DNA from: Alkalinema sp. FACHB-956
Lineage (GTDB): Bacteria > Cyanobacteriota > Cyanobacteriia > Leptolyngbyales > Leptolyngbyaceae
Direction of reading: 5' to 3'
Length of the DNA stretch: 64,000 nt
Assembly: GCF_014697025.1 (NCBI RefSeq)
Contig: NZ_JACJRC010000001.1
Location: forward strand, 1 to 64,000
Below are positions 45,601-54,601 of the stretch, piece after piece (the stretch's first letter is position 1; each line of letters opens with the position of its first letter). The position numbers were made by a program, and so were the translations under genes. A model generated the notes under the pieces. That model saw only the letters and a program-made list of their open reading frames with translations, searched no databases and had not been told where the DNA came from.

Positions 45601-46143
45601 ATGCAGCGGATTGCGATCGTGGGGACGACGGGTGCTGGGAAAACGACGCTGGCGAGACGAGTGGCCGAGTTGCTGGATCTGGTGCATGTGGAGTTGGATG
45701 GGTTGCAATGGGAACCCGATTGGACTCCGGCGGAAGATGGAATTTTTAGCGATCGCATTACCCACGCGCTTAGGGGCAATCGCTGGGTGGTGGATGGCAA
45801 TTACAGCCGTGTGCGGGATTTAATTTGGCAACAGGCAGATACGATCGTGTTTTTGGATTATTCGTTTTGGGTGGTGTTTGGACGATTGTTGGGTCGGACT
45901 TGGCGACGATCGTTTTACCGAGAGGAACTGTGGAATGGGAATCGGGAAAATTTTCGCTTGTCTTTTTTCAGTACTGATTCTGTGCTGTGGTGGATGGTGA
46001 AAACCTACCGGAAAAGACGCCGCGAATATCCTTTGCTATTTCAGCGATCGGACTATGCCCATTTGTCTGTGGTTCATCTGACTTCGCCGGAACAGACGGA
46101 GCAGTGGTGTGCTCAGTTGGCTCAGGGGCCGATCGCTAATTAA
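45601..46143 (+). CDS. P-loop kinase-like protein (adenylate kinase / FlaR-like)
   Basis: 180 aa. Walker A GTTGAGKTT (residues 8-16), then VHVELDGLQWEPDWTPA and WVVDGNYSRVRDLIWQQADTIVFLDY, the pattern of the small topology-modulation/adenylate-kinase-related family. These are nucleotide-binding proteins with a presumed small-molecule kinase activity; the substrate is unknown. The start ATG at 45601 gives the P-loop at the normal place. Confidence 0.8.
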   Translation: MQRIAIVGTTGAGKTTLARRVAELLDLVHVELDGLQWEPDWTPAEDGIFSDRITHALRGNRWVVDGNYSRVRDLIWQQADTIVFLDYSFWVVFGRLLGRTWRRSFYREELWNGNRENFRLSFFSTDSVLWWMVKTYRKRRREYPLLFQRSDYAHLSVVHLTSPEQTEQWCAQLAQGPIAN

Positions 46144-46195
46144 GAACGTTCTACATCACCGAAAACTACAAATTAAGCAGTTTTGTAAATCGGGA

Positions 46196-46224
46196 TTGAC
46201 AGGCGGCGGCTTTATCCGTAGGCT
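46196..46224 (+). promoter_or_regulatory. Promoter of leader B (TTGACA-N17-TAGGCT)
   Basis: TTGACA at 46196-46201 and TAGGCT at 46219-46224, exactly the hexamers and 17-nt spacing found at 17135. The flanking bases CTTTAYCC before and RGTTTTTCATAGC after the -10 are also shared. Confidence 0.75.
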
Positions 46225-46229
46225 AGTTT

Positions 46230-46450
46230 TTCATAGCGATTGCCATGGACATCCTTCTTTCAACGGGTCGGCATGAAGCATGGGGTCGCTGGGTTCCCAA
46301 CAATTTAGAGCACTACCCTTTGTTGTACCACCAACTCCGGGTAGCTATTCCCCCTCGCTGAGCGAGCAGCAAGGAGGCTTGATGAGGATTTTAACATCTG
46401 ACCGAGCCACTCTTGTTTGTGATGTCAAACGGGGTGGCTCTAAATTTTGG
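46230..46450 (+). ncRNA. Structured leader RNA, copy B
   Basis: Homologous to 17168-17370. P1: AGCGA (46235-46239) with TCGCT (46286-46290), a compensatory G-C for the C-G of copy A. TTTAGAG box. P2: CTACCC with GGGTAG (46312-46344), again with a 3x3 internal loop and an inner GTTG/CAAC stem. A CTCGC/GCGAG hairpin follows. Conserved box GGATTTTAACATC (46386-46398). Last is the hairpin GAGCCACTC (46404-46412)/GGGTGGCTC (46432-46440), followed by TAAATTTT. Primary sequence in the loops differs from copy A while pairing is kept, the mark of a functional RNA. Confidence 0.65.
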
Positions 46451-46460
46451 GGCTTCTTAA

Positions 46461-46509
46461 GACCCTCATCCCCAGCCCTTCTCCCACACGCGGGCGAAGG
46501 GAGCAAGAT
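46461..46509. repeat. REP-like dispersed repeat between leader B and its gene
   Basis: Sequence of the form ccctcatccccagcccttct ... gcgggcgaagggagcaag, an imperfect palindrome of a kind found scattered in many cyanobacterial genomes. It lies between the terminator-like hairpin and the ATG of copy B and is absent from copy A, accounting for most of the longer spacing (about 105-114 nt against about 40-47). Confidence 0.6.
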
Positions 46510-46553
46510 TGCAGCAGGGATGGGATGCACTACACCAAGGAGAAGCTCACAAT

Positions 46554-46772
46554 ATGGCGAAAGGTTCTAGCGATCGGAGCGATCGTGAAGTTCAACATGA
46601 GAAACAACGCTTACAGATCCACTTAATCGGTCACAAGGAGTTTGTGCAGGATACGATTAATCAATTCCACGCGCATCGGATCGCCGATCGAATTCATTGG
46701 AGTCAACCGATGAAGATTGTCCATTCCGACGGACAATACATCAGCATCTTGAGTCGTGAACGGTTGCGTTAA
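46554..46772 (+). CDS. Small conserved protein downstream of leader B (paralogue of 17406)
   Basis: 72 aa, ATG at 46554 with AAGGAG 11 nt upstream. The N-terminal 18 residues are charged (MAKGSSDRSDREVQHEKQ); the core LQIHLIGHKEFVQDTINQF, RIHWSQP, SDGQYISIL matches the protein at 17406 (22 of 54 aligned residues identical, counted by eye). No signal peptide, membrane segment or cysteine. Family not recognised. The conserved TINQ helix and WS-P turn suggest a small beta-alpha-beta binding domain, possibly a regulator or inhibitor peptide. Confidence 0.8.
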   Translation: MAKGSSDRSDREVQHEKQRLQIHLIGHKEFVQDTINQFHAHRIADRIHWSQPMKIVHSDGQYISILSRERLR

Positions 46773-47085
46773 CCCTTAGCGCTAACAGTTGCAGTTTGGG
46801 GATCCCGCAGGTTGTATGGGTGGTTTTGCAGTCTGCGGGTACCTCGATCTACTTCTGCCACGATCGGTGCTACCGTTGCTGAATCTCAGTTTGAACACAA
46901 GAATATCTAATCCTGTCAAAATGTCACCGGATGTTTTTCTGCTTCAGCACTTTGCTACCTGAGTCACTAAATGAGAGATTCACGGCAAGTAGTACACTTG
47001 AATGTTTGAATAAATTTGAGTAAAATGTGAGAAATGGGTTCTAAATGTAAGACGATACAAAAAAAATAATTTTACGGAGCAGATT
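46773..47085. other. Intergenic region upstream of the Panacea gene
   Basis: 313 nt. AT-rich at the right (about 46995-47065), which probably contains the promoter of the toxin-antitoxin pair. No gene seen. Confidence 0.5.
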
Positions 47086-47673
47086 ATGCTCGATTGTCTT
47101 GATGCTGCTCGCTACTTTATTATCAAAGCCTATGATGCAGGTATTGGAGCTCAGATGACCAATATGAAGGTGCAGAAGCTGCTTTACTATGCTCAAAGTG
47201 TTCATTTGGCGTTGTATGGAGAGTCGCTTTTTAGCAATGAGATCCAGGCTTGGCGGTATGGCCCAGTTTGTCCTCCAGCCTATCAGTTCTATCGGGAATT
47301 TGAGGATAAACAGTTACCGCCCCCAAATTTAGCTTCGATAGCAAAAATCGATCCAGCGGCTCGTCAAGTTTTGGATGAAGTCTGGGACTATTTTGGTGGG
47401 TATCACGCATATCGTTTGAGTGACATGAGTCACTTGGAATTTCCGTGGAAAAAGGCAAGACAGGGTTTGTCAGCAGAATCAGCTTCCAATAATCCGATTG
47501 CTTTAGAAGATTTGCGGGCATTGGGGGAACAAAAGCTAGACATTATTGAACGTGAGCATCCGGCGTATCCTTGGGTGATGCAGGATGTGGTGACAGCGGC
47601 GTTGGCAACTAGACCGACGGTTCGGGTGGAAAAGGGAGGCGTGCGTGACTGGCTCGAGTCCATTCTCGATTGA
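47086..47673 (+). CDS. Panacea-domain (DUF4065) antitoxin-like protein
   Basis: 195 aa. Panacea/GepA-type domain in the first ~130 residues: AARYFIIKA, MTNMKVQKLLYYAQSVHLALYGE, WRYGPVCPPAYQFYREF, and LSDMSHLEFPWKKAR. Panacea proteins are promiscuous antitoxins that neutralise many toxin folds. The C-terminal 60 residues are extra and specific to this protein. The downstream toxin-like gene overlaps it by 29 nt, a typical antitoxin-first operon. A GGAG site precedes the ATG. Confidence 0.85.
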   Translation: MLDCLDAARYFIIKAYDAGIGAQMTNMKVQKLLYYAQSVHLALYGESLFSNEIQAWRYGPVCPPAYQFYREFEDKQLPPPNLASIAKIDPAARQVLDEVWDYFGGYHAYRLSDMSHLEFPWKKARQGLSAESASNNPIALEDLRALGEQKLDIIEREHPAYPWVMQDVVTAALATRPTVRVEKGGVRDWLESILD

Positions 47674-47980
47674 ACCTTCGGAGAATTTCCAGCGATCGTT
47701 CAAGAAATTAGCGAAGAGTTTTCGGGGTGATTTTGTTGAGCAAATTGGTGGGATTTTGGAAAATTTGATTGATGATCCCTATCCGCGTAATGCCCGTCAA
47801 GAGCCGCTGCCTGGTAATTTGCGGTTACCGGATGATTGGACGTTTCAAAAGCTGGAATTTAAGTTCGGTAAGGGTGCTTCTGGGCAAGTGCGTTTAATGT
47901 ATTTGGTGAGTGAATCAACGCTGACAATTCGATCTGCTCTGGTATGCTGCCATAGCTTAGGTGGATTATCGGGTGCCTAA
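47645..47980 (+). CDS. RelE/ParE-like toxin, probably with an altered C-terminus
   Basis: 111 aa from a GTG with GGGAGG 5 nt upstream. The body looks like a RelE/ParE-superfamily RNase or gyrase toxin (NFQRSFKKLAKSFRGDFVEQIGGILENLIDDPYPRNARQEPL, then QVRLMYLVSESTLTIR). After TIR the frame runs into SALVCCHSLGGLSGA, encoded by DNA that from about 47955 is a copy of the 3' end of the restriction-modification gene. The final strand of the toxin therefore seems replaced, and activity is doubtful. Overlaps the Panacea gene by 29 nt. Confidence 0.65.
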   Translation: MTGSSPFSIEPSENFQRSFKKLAKSFRGDFVEQIGGILENLIDDPYPRNARQEPLPGNLRLPDDWTFQKLEFKFGKGASGQVRLMYLVSESTLTIRSALVCCHSLGGLSGA

Positions 47981-48155
47981 GGGCCAATGACGGGTTCTCC
48001 GCCTTTTTCTTTTTCTGCCAGTTCTGGGTTGAGTGCTAGGAGCTTTTCTAGGAGGTCGTCGGTGGGTTTGAAGCCGTAGGCTTTGGGGGTGTGGTCGTCG
48101 ATCGCTTTGTGGGGTTTGGCGAGTTGGCTGGTGGGTTCGTGGAAGTATTTGTTGT
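47955..48155 (-). pseudogene. Duplicated 3' fragment of the restriction-modification gene
   Basis: About 200 nt matching 48832-49032, the last ~65 codons of the R-M gene, in the same orientation. The fragment encodes YFHEP-SQLAK, DDHT-KAYGFKPTDDLLEKLLAL and ELAEKEK--PVIGP, with scattered substitutions. It has no upstream R-M sequence; instead it joins the end of the vapC remnant. Together with the intact copy it flanks vapBC as direct repeats. Confidence 0.8.
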
Positions 48156-48163
48156 TGTCACGT

Positions 48164-48575
48164 TCAAGCCAGCCAATCTTCACTTTGCAGTGTTGTAATT
48201 TGCCCAAAATCACGACTATTGCGTGTCAGTAGCGTTGCTTGTTGGCTGATGGCGATCGCGGCAATTTTGAGATCCATTTTGCCCAGTCGAGGATAGGTTT
48301 TGCGAAGTTCTTGGTAGGTTGCGATCGCAGGAAAGTTAAAGGGCGCAATGATGAGATAGTTCAAGGCGTGCTGATGTAAAAGTTGATAGCCTCGCACTTG
48401 GGCATCGAATTTTGTGGCACGGGCAATTAGGTCAAGCCAACCGCGCATTTGTTCTTCGTAGGATGACGGTAGTGGCGAGGGGGCTATTGGTTGTGATGAG
48501 TCGTTGGACAATCGTTTTTCCATCGGCGTTACCCCGTTGAATGAGGCTCATGTAGTCGGTGTCGAGCAAGTACAT
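48164..48575 (-). pseudogene. vapC: vapC toxin gene broken by a frameshift
   Basis: The PIN-toxin N-terminus MYLLDTDYMSLIQRG starts at ATG 48575 and runs to about TTNSPLATTVI. The rest (SYEEQMRGWLDLIARA, then GKMDLKIAAIAISQQATLLTRNSRDFGQI) is in another frame and ends at 48164. The junction near 48470-48480 looks like the loss of two bases. Domain order and acidic residues (Asp in DTDY, Glu in YEEQ, Asp in MDLKIAA, Asp in RDF) are those of VapC RNases. As read, no full toxin is made. Confidence 0.8.
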
Positions 48576-48580
48576 GATCT

Positions 48581-48799
48581 TTATTCAAGTTCCGGGGCTT
48601 GATTTTGAGCGGCGCGCCAAGTTTGACCCAATGCTTCCATTTCATCGAATTCGGGACAGTCAGCAAATGAGCCAAATACACTAGCCCAAGCGGGTTGTAG
48701 CGGTTGGATGAGTTGTTTGATTTGGATGAGTTCGGCTTCCAGGGTGGCGATCCGATTTTCTAGTGGGCGGGTGATTTCTTCGATTTGCTGAGTGGTCAT
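48581..48799 (-). CDS. VapB-type antitoxin partner of the broken vapC
   Basis: 72 aa from ATG 48799 (GTG 48808 possible). A coiled-coil N-terminal half (IEEITRPLENRIATLEAELIQIKQLIQ) and a C-terminal acidic segment (FADCPEFDEMEALGQTWRAAQ), the pattern of a cyanobacterial antitoxin group that precedes vapC. It ends 5 nt before the vapC start, consistent with an operon. Intact, so only the toxin has decayed. Confidence 0.7.
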   Translation of the reverse strand: MTTQQIEEITRPLENRIATLEAELIQIKQLIQPLQPAWASVFGSFADCPEFDEMEALGQTWRAAQNQAPELE

Positions 48800-48826
48800 G
48801 GGTGTCACTTTGGCGGATTGTTGACA

Positions 48827-51550
48827 TTATAGCTTTGGCGGATTGTCGGGTGCCCAGGGGCCGATGACTGATTGGCCTTGTTTCTCCTTCTCTGCGAGTT
48901 CTAGGTTGAGTGCTAGGAGCTTTTCTAGGAGGTCGTCGGTGGGTTTGAAGCCGTAGGCTTTGAGGGTGTGGTCGTCTAGGGTTTTGTGGAGTTTGGCGAG
49001 TTGGGAGGCGGGTTCGTGGAAGTATTCGTTGTAGAGTTTGGTGATGCCCCAGCCTTTTTTCTCCATTTGTTGGCTGCGGTATTCGTGGAGTTCGAGGGCG
49101 GTTGTGCGGATTGCGTCGATTTGTTTTTGGGTGGGGGTTTGGGGGAAGGGGAAGGTTTCAAAGCAGGTGTTGTGGGTGTAGCGGGTATCGCCTTTTAGGG
49201 TTGAGCTTTGGGCTTTGACCCAGGTGCGGTGGACGTTTGAGGTGAGGATTCCGAGGATGTAGAAATCTTCTGAGGCTACAACTTTGGTTGAGTCGCTTGG
49301 CAACCAATCTGATGATGCTGGAAGGAACATAAACCATTTTGAATGTCGTGGAACAATCAAATATATATTAATTTTTGACAATGCCTGTCTCATTTCTGGT
49401 CGTGGCCGTGGTGAGAGCCACCAAAATTCTCTCGTTTTTTGATCTCTATTTTTTTCGCGTTCTGGTTTTACTAGAGTTTTTACACGTTCAAAAGGTATCC
49501 GGTAATTACTGGCATCTTCTAGAGTTAGCCCATAAAAATCAATGATCCAACGATCAGGACTGCCAGAGGGTTTATCGGTCAGACTAGTTGCATCTGAAAA
49601 AGGCTTCATTACATCTGCATTACTTGCATCAGATTGAATCCAAGTTTGAGCTTCTTTATGATTAAGCAAAAATCCTTTTCCTGTTGGCTTAACACCTTCA
49701 AAACAAATTCCCAAATTAGCTGTTAGCCGTTCCGCAACTGAGACATCAACTGAATTAGTCAATGATGAATTAATTTGAGATACTTCATTGTTATTAAGGT
49801 AATATTTGTGCGGCTTGATTTTTGTCCAGTTAACAAGACTCACATGAACTTTAGCATCTCCCGACCAAGGTTGAGAGGAAATTGCATCATGTATATAACC
49901 TTGATTTTGAACAATATACTCAAGCGAAGCAGTTCTGCTAGTGCCTTGACTAACAGTGTTAGTTCCTACTAAACCTGCTCTTCCATGGTTGCTAAGGTGT
50001 TGATGAGCTAGCCGAAACCAATAAATACAAAAATCAACTTTGTCTCTAACGTCGAAAAAATTGCTAGCAACTTTTTCAGTATAAGCATCTCCTAATTCTT
50101 GACGCATCCGATACCCACCCAAAAACGGGGGATTCCCAATAATTGCATCCGCCTTCGGCCATTCCGTAAACAACGCATCTGCACACACAATATTGTCATC
50201 CAACGAATCCAACGGCAACGCAGGCTGATCGACAATCCCAAAATTATCAATCGCAATCTTCCGCGCAATCATCAGCGTCACCCGCGCCAACTCCACCGCA
50301 AACGGATTCAAATCAATCCCAAAAAACTGCAACGGCGTCACAAACCCCATCGCCATCTGCTCACTACTGCCCCGCCGCCGCTCCGCAATCCGATCCAACA
50401 ACAACCGCTCAATCCGCTTCAACTCCAGATACGCCAAATACAAAAAATTCCCACTCCCACAAGCCGGATCAAGCACCCGATAATTCTGCAACTCCAACTG
50501 CAACGCATTCAACTCCCCGATCGTCCCCGCCGCCGCAATCCGCTCCTCCCAATATCGGCTAATCGTCGGACGCACAATTTTCATAATGTCCACCTCCGAC
50601 GTGTAATGCATCCCGTGCTTATGCCGCTCTACTGCATTCGCCGTCCCTTCAAAAATATTGCCAAAAATCGCCGGACGCACCCGACTCCAATCCTCCCGCG
50701 CCGCCACATCCAAAATCCTGAGTTCATTCTCCGTTAGCTCGATCGGATGCACCCGCTCAAACAACCCGCCATTAAAATACTCCACATCCTTGTAGCGCCC
50801 CGCAGGCGTCCTCCCCGGCGTATTCATCGCCAAAAACAATCCCCCCAACACATCATAGGAACTCGTCCCCGCCAAACACTCCTGCACACAGGACACAAAC
50901 AAATCCCTCGGCAACAGCCCCCGATCCTCCGCAAACATCGCCAACACACACTGCAACACAAACCGCTGTGCCGCCAAATCATCAAACCCATCCCGCGCAC
51001 CCCGTGCCTTCAACATCTGGCACAGTTCCCCCATCCGCTTCCCCGCCTTCTCCGTAATCTCCTGCTGATTATTCTGAAAAACCGGCTTCCGAACACTCGA
51101 CTCCATAAACGCAAACGCGCTCGGGGCCCGATCGACAAACTGCGCCAAACTCACCCGATCGACCGGCGTATCCACCTGAATATTGAAGTCATAAATCCAA
51201 AACTCATCAAAATTGCACAGCACTACATACTTCGGCTTCGGCACCTGAAACGTCCAATACTGCAACGCCTGTGCATAATGCTTGCTGAGATCTTCCCCCT
51301 TCTTCTTCATCTCAATCAGCACACCCGGCAAATTCTGCGGTGTCCACACCAAATCCGCAAACCCCGTCTTCCCGGTCTTGCTCCCCTTCTTAATCCGCTT
51401 CTCCATCACCGCCCCCGCAGCGGCAGCATCCCCATAGCCAAACGCCTGAAAGAAACGATTCAAAAACGTTTGGGCATCACTCTTCTCGTCCTTCAAACCA
51501 GCACAGGACGACACAAACTTTTGCAGACTTTCCGGGGTAGAAGATGGCAT
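48827..51550 (-). CDS. Single-chain restriction-modification enzyme (type IIL/MmeI-like)
   Basis: 907 aa from ATG 51550; the frame opens 7 codons earlier with GTG. An N-terminal PD-(D/E)xK nuclease module has Asp66 (GFADLVW) and Glu80-x-Lys82 (IEMKKKGED). A helical linker follows, then an N6-adenine methylase with motif I VLDPACGSGNF (about residue 360) and motif IV IIGNPPF (about 470), then a target-recognition region and a C-terminal helical tail. Such enzymes cut and methylate from one polypeptide. Its last 65 codons are duplicated at 47955. It is the core of the accessory zone beside tRNA-Thr. Confidence 0.87.
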   Translation of the reverse strand: MPSSTPESLQKFVSSCAGLKDEKSDAQTFLNRFFQAFGYGDAAAAGAVMEKRIKKGSKTGKTGFADLVWTPQNLPGVLIEMKKKGEDLSKHYAQALQYWTFQVPKPKYVVLCNFDEFWIYDFNIQVDTPVDRVSLAQFVDRAPSAFAFMESSVRKPVFQNNQQEITEKAGKRMGELCQMLKARGARDGFDDLAAQRFVLQCVLAMFAEDRGLLPRDLFVSCVQECLAGTSSYDVLGGLFLAMNTPGRTPAGRYKDVEYFNGGLFERVHPIELTENELRILDVAAREDWSRVRPAIFGNIFEGTANAVERHKHGMHYTSEVDIMKIVRPTISRYWEERIAAAGTIGELNALQLELQNYRVLDPACGSGNFLYLAYLELKRIERLLLDRIAERRRGSSEQMAMGFVTPLQFFGIDLNPFAVELARVTLMIARKIAIDNFGIVDQPALPLDSLDDNIVCADALFTEWPKADAIIGNPPFLGGYRMRQELGDAYTEKVASNFFDVRDKVDFCIYWFRLAHQHLSNHGRAGLVGTNTVSQGTSRTASLEYIVQNQGYIHDAISSQPWSGDAKVHVSLVNWTKIKPHKYYLNNNEVSQINSSLTNSVDVSVAERLTANLGICFEGVKPTGKGFLLNHKEAQTWIQSDASNADVMKPFSDATSLTDKPSGSPDRWIIDFYGLTLEDASNYRIPFERVKTLVKPEREKNRDQKTREFWWLSPRPRPEMRQALSKINIYLIVPRHSKWFMFLPASSDWLPSDSTKVVASEDFYILGILTSNVHRTWVKAQSSTLKGDTRYTHNTCFETFPFPQTPTQKQIDAIRTTALELHEYRSQQMEKKGWGITKLYNEYFHEPASQLAKLHKTLDDHTLKAYGFKPTDDLLEKLLALNLELAEKEKQGQSVIGPWAPDNPPKL

Positions 51551-51760
51551 AGCAAAAAACAGAATCGACACAGGTATCGTTCTCTGTTATACCGCCAAAA
51601 TTTATCGATCGCCGGATAACCTATGGCCCTGCCAACACCCCATTAGGCATCTCCAGCTACCAACACCACGGTAATTGCTCCCAGATTCCACCCAAAGGGC
51701 AATCATAATCTGAGACCCAGAAATCTTTTTCAAAAATGACTATAGTTTAAAACTTAAAAA

Positions 51761-51832
51761 GCTGGTGACAAGACTCGAACTTGCGACCGGCTGATTACAA
51801 ATCAGCTGCTCTACCAACTGAGCTACACCAGC
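51761..51832 (-). tRNA. tRNA-Thr (anticodon UGU)
   Basis: 72 nt on the minus strand. 5' GCTGGTGTAGCTCAGTTGG acceptor and D-arm, anticodon stem GCTGA/TCAGC around loop TTTGTAA with anticodon TGT, T-arm GGTTCGAGTC-like (agTTCGAGTct), closing CACCAGC pairing with GCTGGTG. No CCA is encoded. It borders the accessory zone, a common integration-prone position. Confidence 0.95.
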
Positions 51833-51849
51833 AAAAATTTTCCCGTCAC

Positions 51850-51987
51850 ATGAACTATTATAACGTGTCTTTGCTCAATGCAACAGGAAAATTTAAGATT
51901 GTCCGACAAGCTGCCCATAACCCTCAACCCATTACGGTTACAGGCACCCTACAGCAACAGACACTGGCGATAGACACTATTGCGTAA
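51850..51987 (+). CDS. Possible small protein between tRNA-Thr and clpB
   Basis: 45 aa from ATG 51850 ([20 protein letters not shown]...). Composition is plausible for a small beta-rich protein, and it ends 11 nt inside the convergent clpB stop. No ribosome site is clear and no family is recognised, so it may be chance. Confidence 0.3.
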   Translation: MNYYNVSLLNATGKFKIVRQAAHNPQPITVTGTLQQQTLAIDTIA

Positions 51988-54601
51988 CCGTCAGCTCCGA
52001 AGGCAACCGCTTGAACTCCAGCCGCTCCGTCGCCCCCACATCCACAAAGATCGTATCCCCCTCGCTAAACTCACCCCGCAGAATGCACTTCGCGATCGCG
52101 GTTTCCACCTCCTTCTGGATCGCCCGCTTAATAGGCCGAGCCCCATAGACCGGATCGTAGCCAATGTCCGCCAAGAAATCCAACGCTGCATCCGACAGCT
52201 TCAGCGTCATCTTGCGATCGTCCAACCGCTTCGCCAACCGCTGAACTTGTAGCCGGATAATGTTGCGGATTTCGTCCTTTTGCAAACTGTGGAAAATGAT
52301 CGTTTCATCCACCCGATTGAGAAACTCAGGCCGGAAACTGCCCCGCATCGCCTCCATCACCCGCGATCGCATCTCCTCATAGCGGCTATCATCCCCCGCC
52401 ACATCCAGGATGTATTGCGATCCAATATTGCTGGTCATGATGATGATCGTATTTTTGAAATCCACCGTGCGCCCCTGGGAATCCGTCACCCGCCCATCAT
52501 CCAGGATTTGCAACATGACATTAAATACATCCGGATGAGCCTTCTCAATTTCATCAAACAGAATCACCGAGAAGGGGCGTCGCCGCACCGCTTCCGTCAG
52601 TTGTCCCCCCTCGTCATAGCCAATGTAGCCCGGAGGCGCTCCGATCAAGCGAGAAACCGCGTGCTTCTCCATGTACTCGGACATATCAATCCGCACCATG
52701 GCATCTTCCGTATCAAACAGGTAAGCGGCCAAAGCCTTCGCCAATTCCGTTTTACCGACCCCCGTGGGACCCAAGAAAATAAAGCTCGCAATGGGACGAT
52801 TCGGATCAGCCAGCCCCGCACGGGAACGCTGAATCGCATCCGCCACCGCAGTGACAGCCTCATTTTGACCAATCACCCGATCGTGCAGCTCATCTTCCAA
52901 ATGCAAGAGCTTTTGCATTTCCGATTGCACTAACTTACTGATAGGGATTCCCGTCCACTTACTGATGATCTCAGCAATGTCCGATTCAGTTACCTCTTCC
53001 CGTAGGAGTGATTTACCCGTTGTTTGCGTTGCTGTGAGCTTGGCTTCTGTCGCCTCCAGTTTCTTTTGCAACTGGGCCAGTGTTCCATATTTCAGTTCCG
53101 CAGCTCGGTTCAGGTCATAATCCCGCTCCGCCTGTTGCACTTCCAAATTGACCCGATCGATCTCCTCCTTGATCTTCTGCAACTCACCAATGCCACCCTT
53201 TTCCGCTTGCCACTGGGCATTTAAGCGACTTTGCTCTTCCTTGAGATCCGCCAGTTCCTTTTCCAGCCGTTGCAAGCGCTCCTTCGACGCTACGTCCGAT
53301 TCCTTTTGCAAGGACAGCCGTTCCATCTCCAGTTGCAGAATCTTGCGATCGACCTCATCCAACTGCTCCGGCTTCGAGGTAATCTCCATCTTCAGCTTAG
53401 CCGCAGCCTCATCCACCAAGTCGATCGCCTTATCCGGCAGGAAGCGATCGCTGATGTACCGTGTTGATAACGTCGCTGCCGCCACCAAGGAACTATCGGA
53501 AATTTTCACCCCATGGTGCAGTTCATAGCGTTCCTTCAGCCCCCGCAGAATGGAAATCGTGTCCTCCACACTGGGCTGATCGACATAGACCTGTTGGAAA
53601 CGCCGCTCTAGGGCCGCATCCTTTTCAATATATTTGCGGTACTCGTCCAAGGTCGTCGCCCCAATACAGCGCAACTCGCCCCGCGCCAGCATCGGTTTCA
53701 GTAAATTCCCGGCATCCATCGCCCCCTGGGTTGCCCCTGCACCCACTACGGTGTGGATTTCATCGATAAACAGGATGATGTTGCCCTGGGAATCGGTGAC
53801 TTCCTTCAGCACCGCCTTCAGCCGCTCTTCAAATTCCCCGCGATACTTCGCGCCAGCAATCAGCGCCCCCATATCCAGGGCAATCAGGGTGCGATCTTTC
53901 AGGGACTGGGGTACATCTCCGCTGACAATCCGCTGGGCCAGTCCTTCCGCGATCGCCGTTTTACCCACCCCCGGTTCGCCAATCAGGACGGGATTATTCT
54001 TCGTCCGCCGGGAGAGAATCTGGATCGTCCGGCGAATCTCATCGTCCCGACCAATCACCGGATCCAGCTTGCCTTCCTTGGCATACTTAGTGAGATCACG
54101 GCCATATTTTTCCAGGACTTCGTATTTGCCTTCCGGATTTTGGTCTGTCACCTTTTGATTCCCCCGAATCTGCTCGATCGCTGTTTTTAATTTTGCTTCA
54201 TCTAGCTTGAATTCTACGAATAATGCCTTCCCAAAGCGGGTATCTTGGGCATAGCCCAGCAGCATATGCTCGACAGAAATAAAATCATCGCCATACTGTT
54301 TACGGTAGGACTCCGCCCGATCGAGTAAGCTATCCGCCGATCGGCCAAAGTAAACATTCTGGTTAGCACCACTTACCTTAGGCTGCTTGGTGATGTATTC
54401 CTCCGTGCGTTCACGCAGCCGCTGCACGCTCACCCCCAGTTTGTTGAAGACGCTGGTTGCTAAGCCTTCCTGTTCCAGCAACGCTTTCATCAAATGTTCC
54501 GTTTCAATCTGTTGCTGATTAGCCTGTTTCACGATGTCGGGGGTGCGCCCGATCGCTTCCCAGGCTTTTTCGGTAAATTGGTTTGGATTGCTCGGTTGCA
54601 T
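51977..54601 (-). CDS. clpB: ATP-dependent disaggregase ClpB
   Basis: 874-aa hexameric Hsp100 that, with DnaK, pulls proteins out of aggregates. N-domain (about 1-145), NBD1 with Walker [10 protein letters not shown] (about 206) and Walker [10 protein letters not shown], the coiled-coil middle domain (about 410-525), NBD2 with Walker [10 protein letters not shown] (about 607) and the closing helical small domain. The middle domain distinguishes ClpB from ClpA and ClpC. No CIRCE heat-shock operator was seen upstream. Cyanobacteria usually carry two clpB genes; which one this is cannot be told from sequence alone. Confidence 0.95.
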   Translation of the reverse strand: MQPSNPNQFTEKAWEAIGRTPDIVKQANQQQIETEHLMKALLEQEGLATSVFNKLGVSVQRLRERTEEYITKQPKVSGANQNVYFGRSADSLLDRAESYRKQYGDDFISVEHMLLGYAQDTRFGKALFVEFKLDEAKLKTAIEQIRGNQKVTDQNPEGKYEVLEKYGRDLTKYAKEGKLDPVIGRDDEIRRTIQILSRRTKNNPVLIGEPGVGKTAIAEGLAQRIVSGDVPQSLKDRTLIALDMGALIAGAKYRGEFEERLKAVLKEVTDSQGNIILFIDEIHTVVGAGATQGAMDAGNLLKPMLARGELRCIGATTLDEYRKYIEKDAALERRFQQVYVDQPSVEDTISILRGLKERYELHHGVKISDSSLVAAATLSTRYISDRFLPDKAIDLVDEAAAKLKMEITSKPEQLDEVDRKILQLEMERLSLQKESDVASKERLQRLEKELADLKEEQSRLNAQWQAEKGGIGELQKIKEEIDRVNLEVQQAERDYDLNRAAELKYGTLAQLQKKLEATEAKLTATQTTGKSLLREEVTESDIAEIISKWTGIPISKLVQSEMQKLLHLEDELHDRVIGQNEAVTAVADAIQRSRAGLADPNRPIASFIFLGPTGVGKTELAKALAAYLFDTEDAMVRIDMSEYMEKHAVSRLIGAPPGYIGYDEGGQLTEAVRRRPFSVILFDEIEKAHPDVFNVMLQILDDGRVTDSQGRTVDFKNTIIIMTSNIGSQYILDVAGDDSRYEEMRSRVMEAMRGSFRPEFLNRVDETIIFHSLQKDEIRNIIRLQVQRLAKRLDDRKMTLKLSDAALDFLADIGYDPVYGARPIKRAIQKEVETAIAKCILRGEFSEGDTIFVDVGATERLEFKRLPSELTVTQ

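Noticed and set aside
50099-51619. Two plus-strand open frames of 212 and 290 codons
   Set aside because: They lie antisense to the restriction-modification gene, are very rich in Arg, His, Pro and Gln, and have no domain features; they mirror the codon bias of the real gene.
52280-54190. Plus-strand open frames opposite clpB
   Set aside because: Antisense shadows; clpB motifs are intact on the other strand over the whole stretch.
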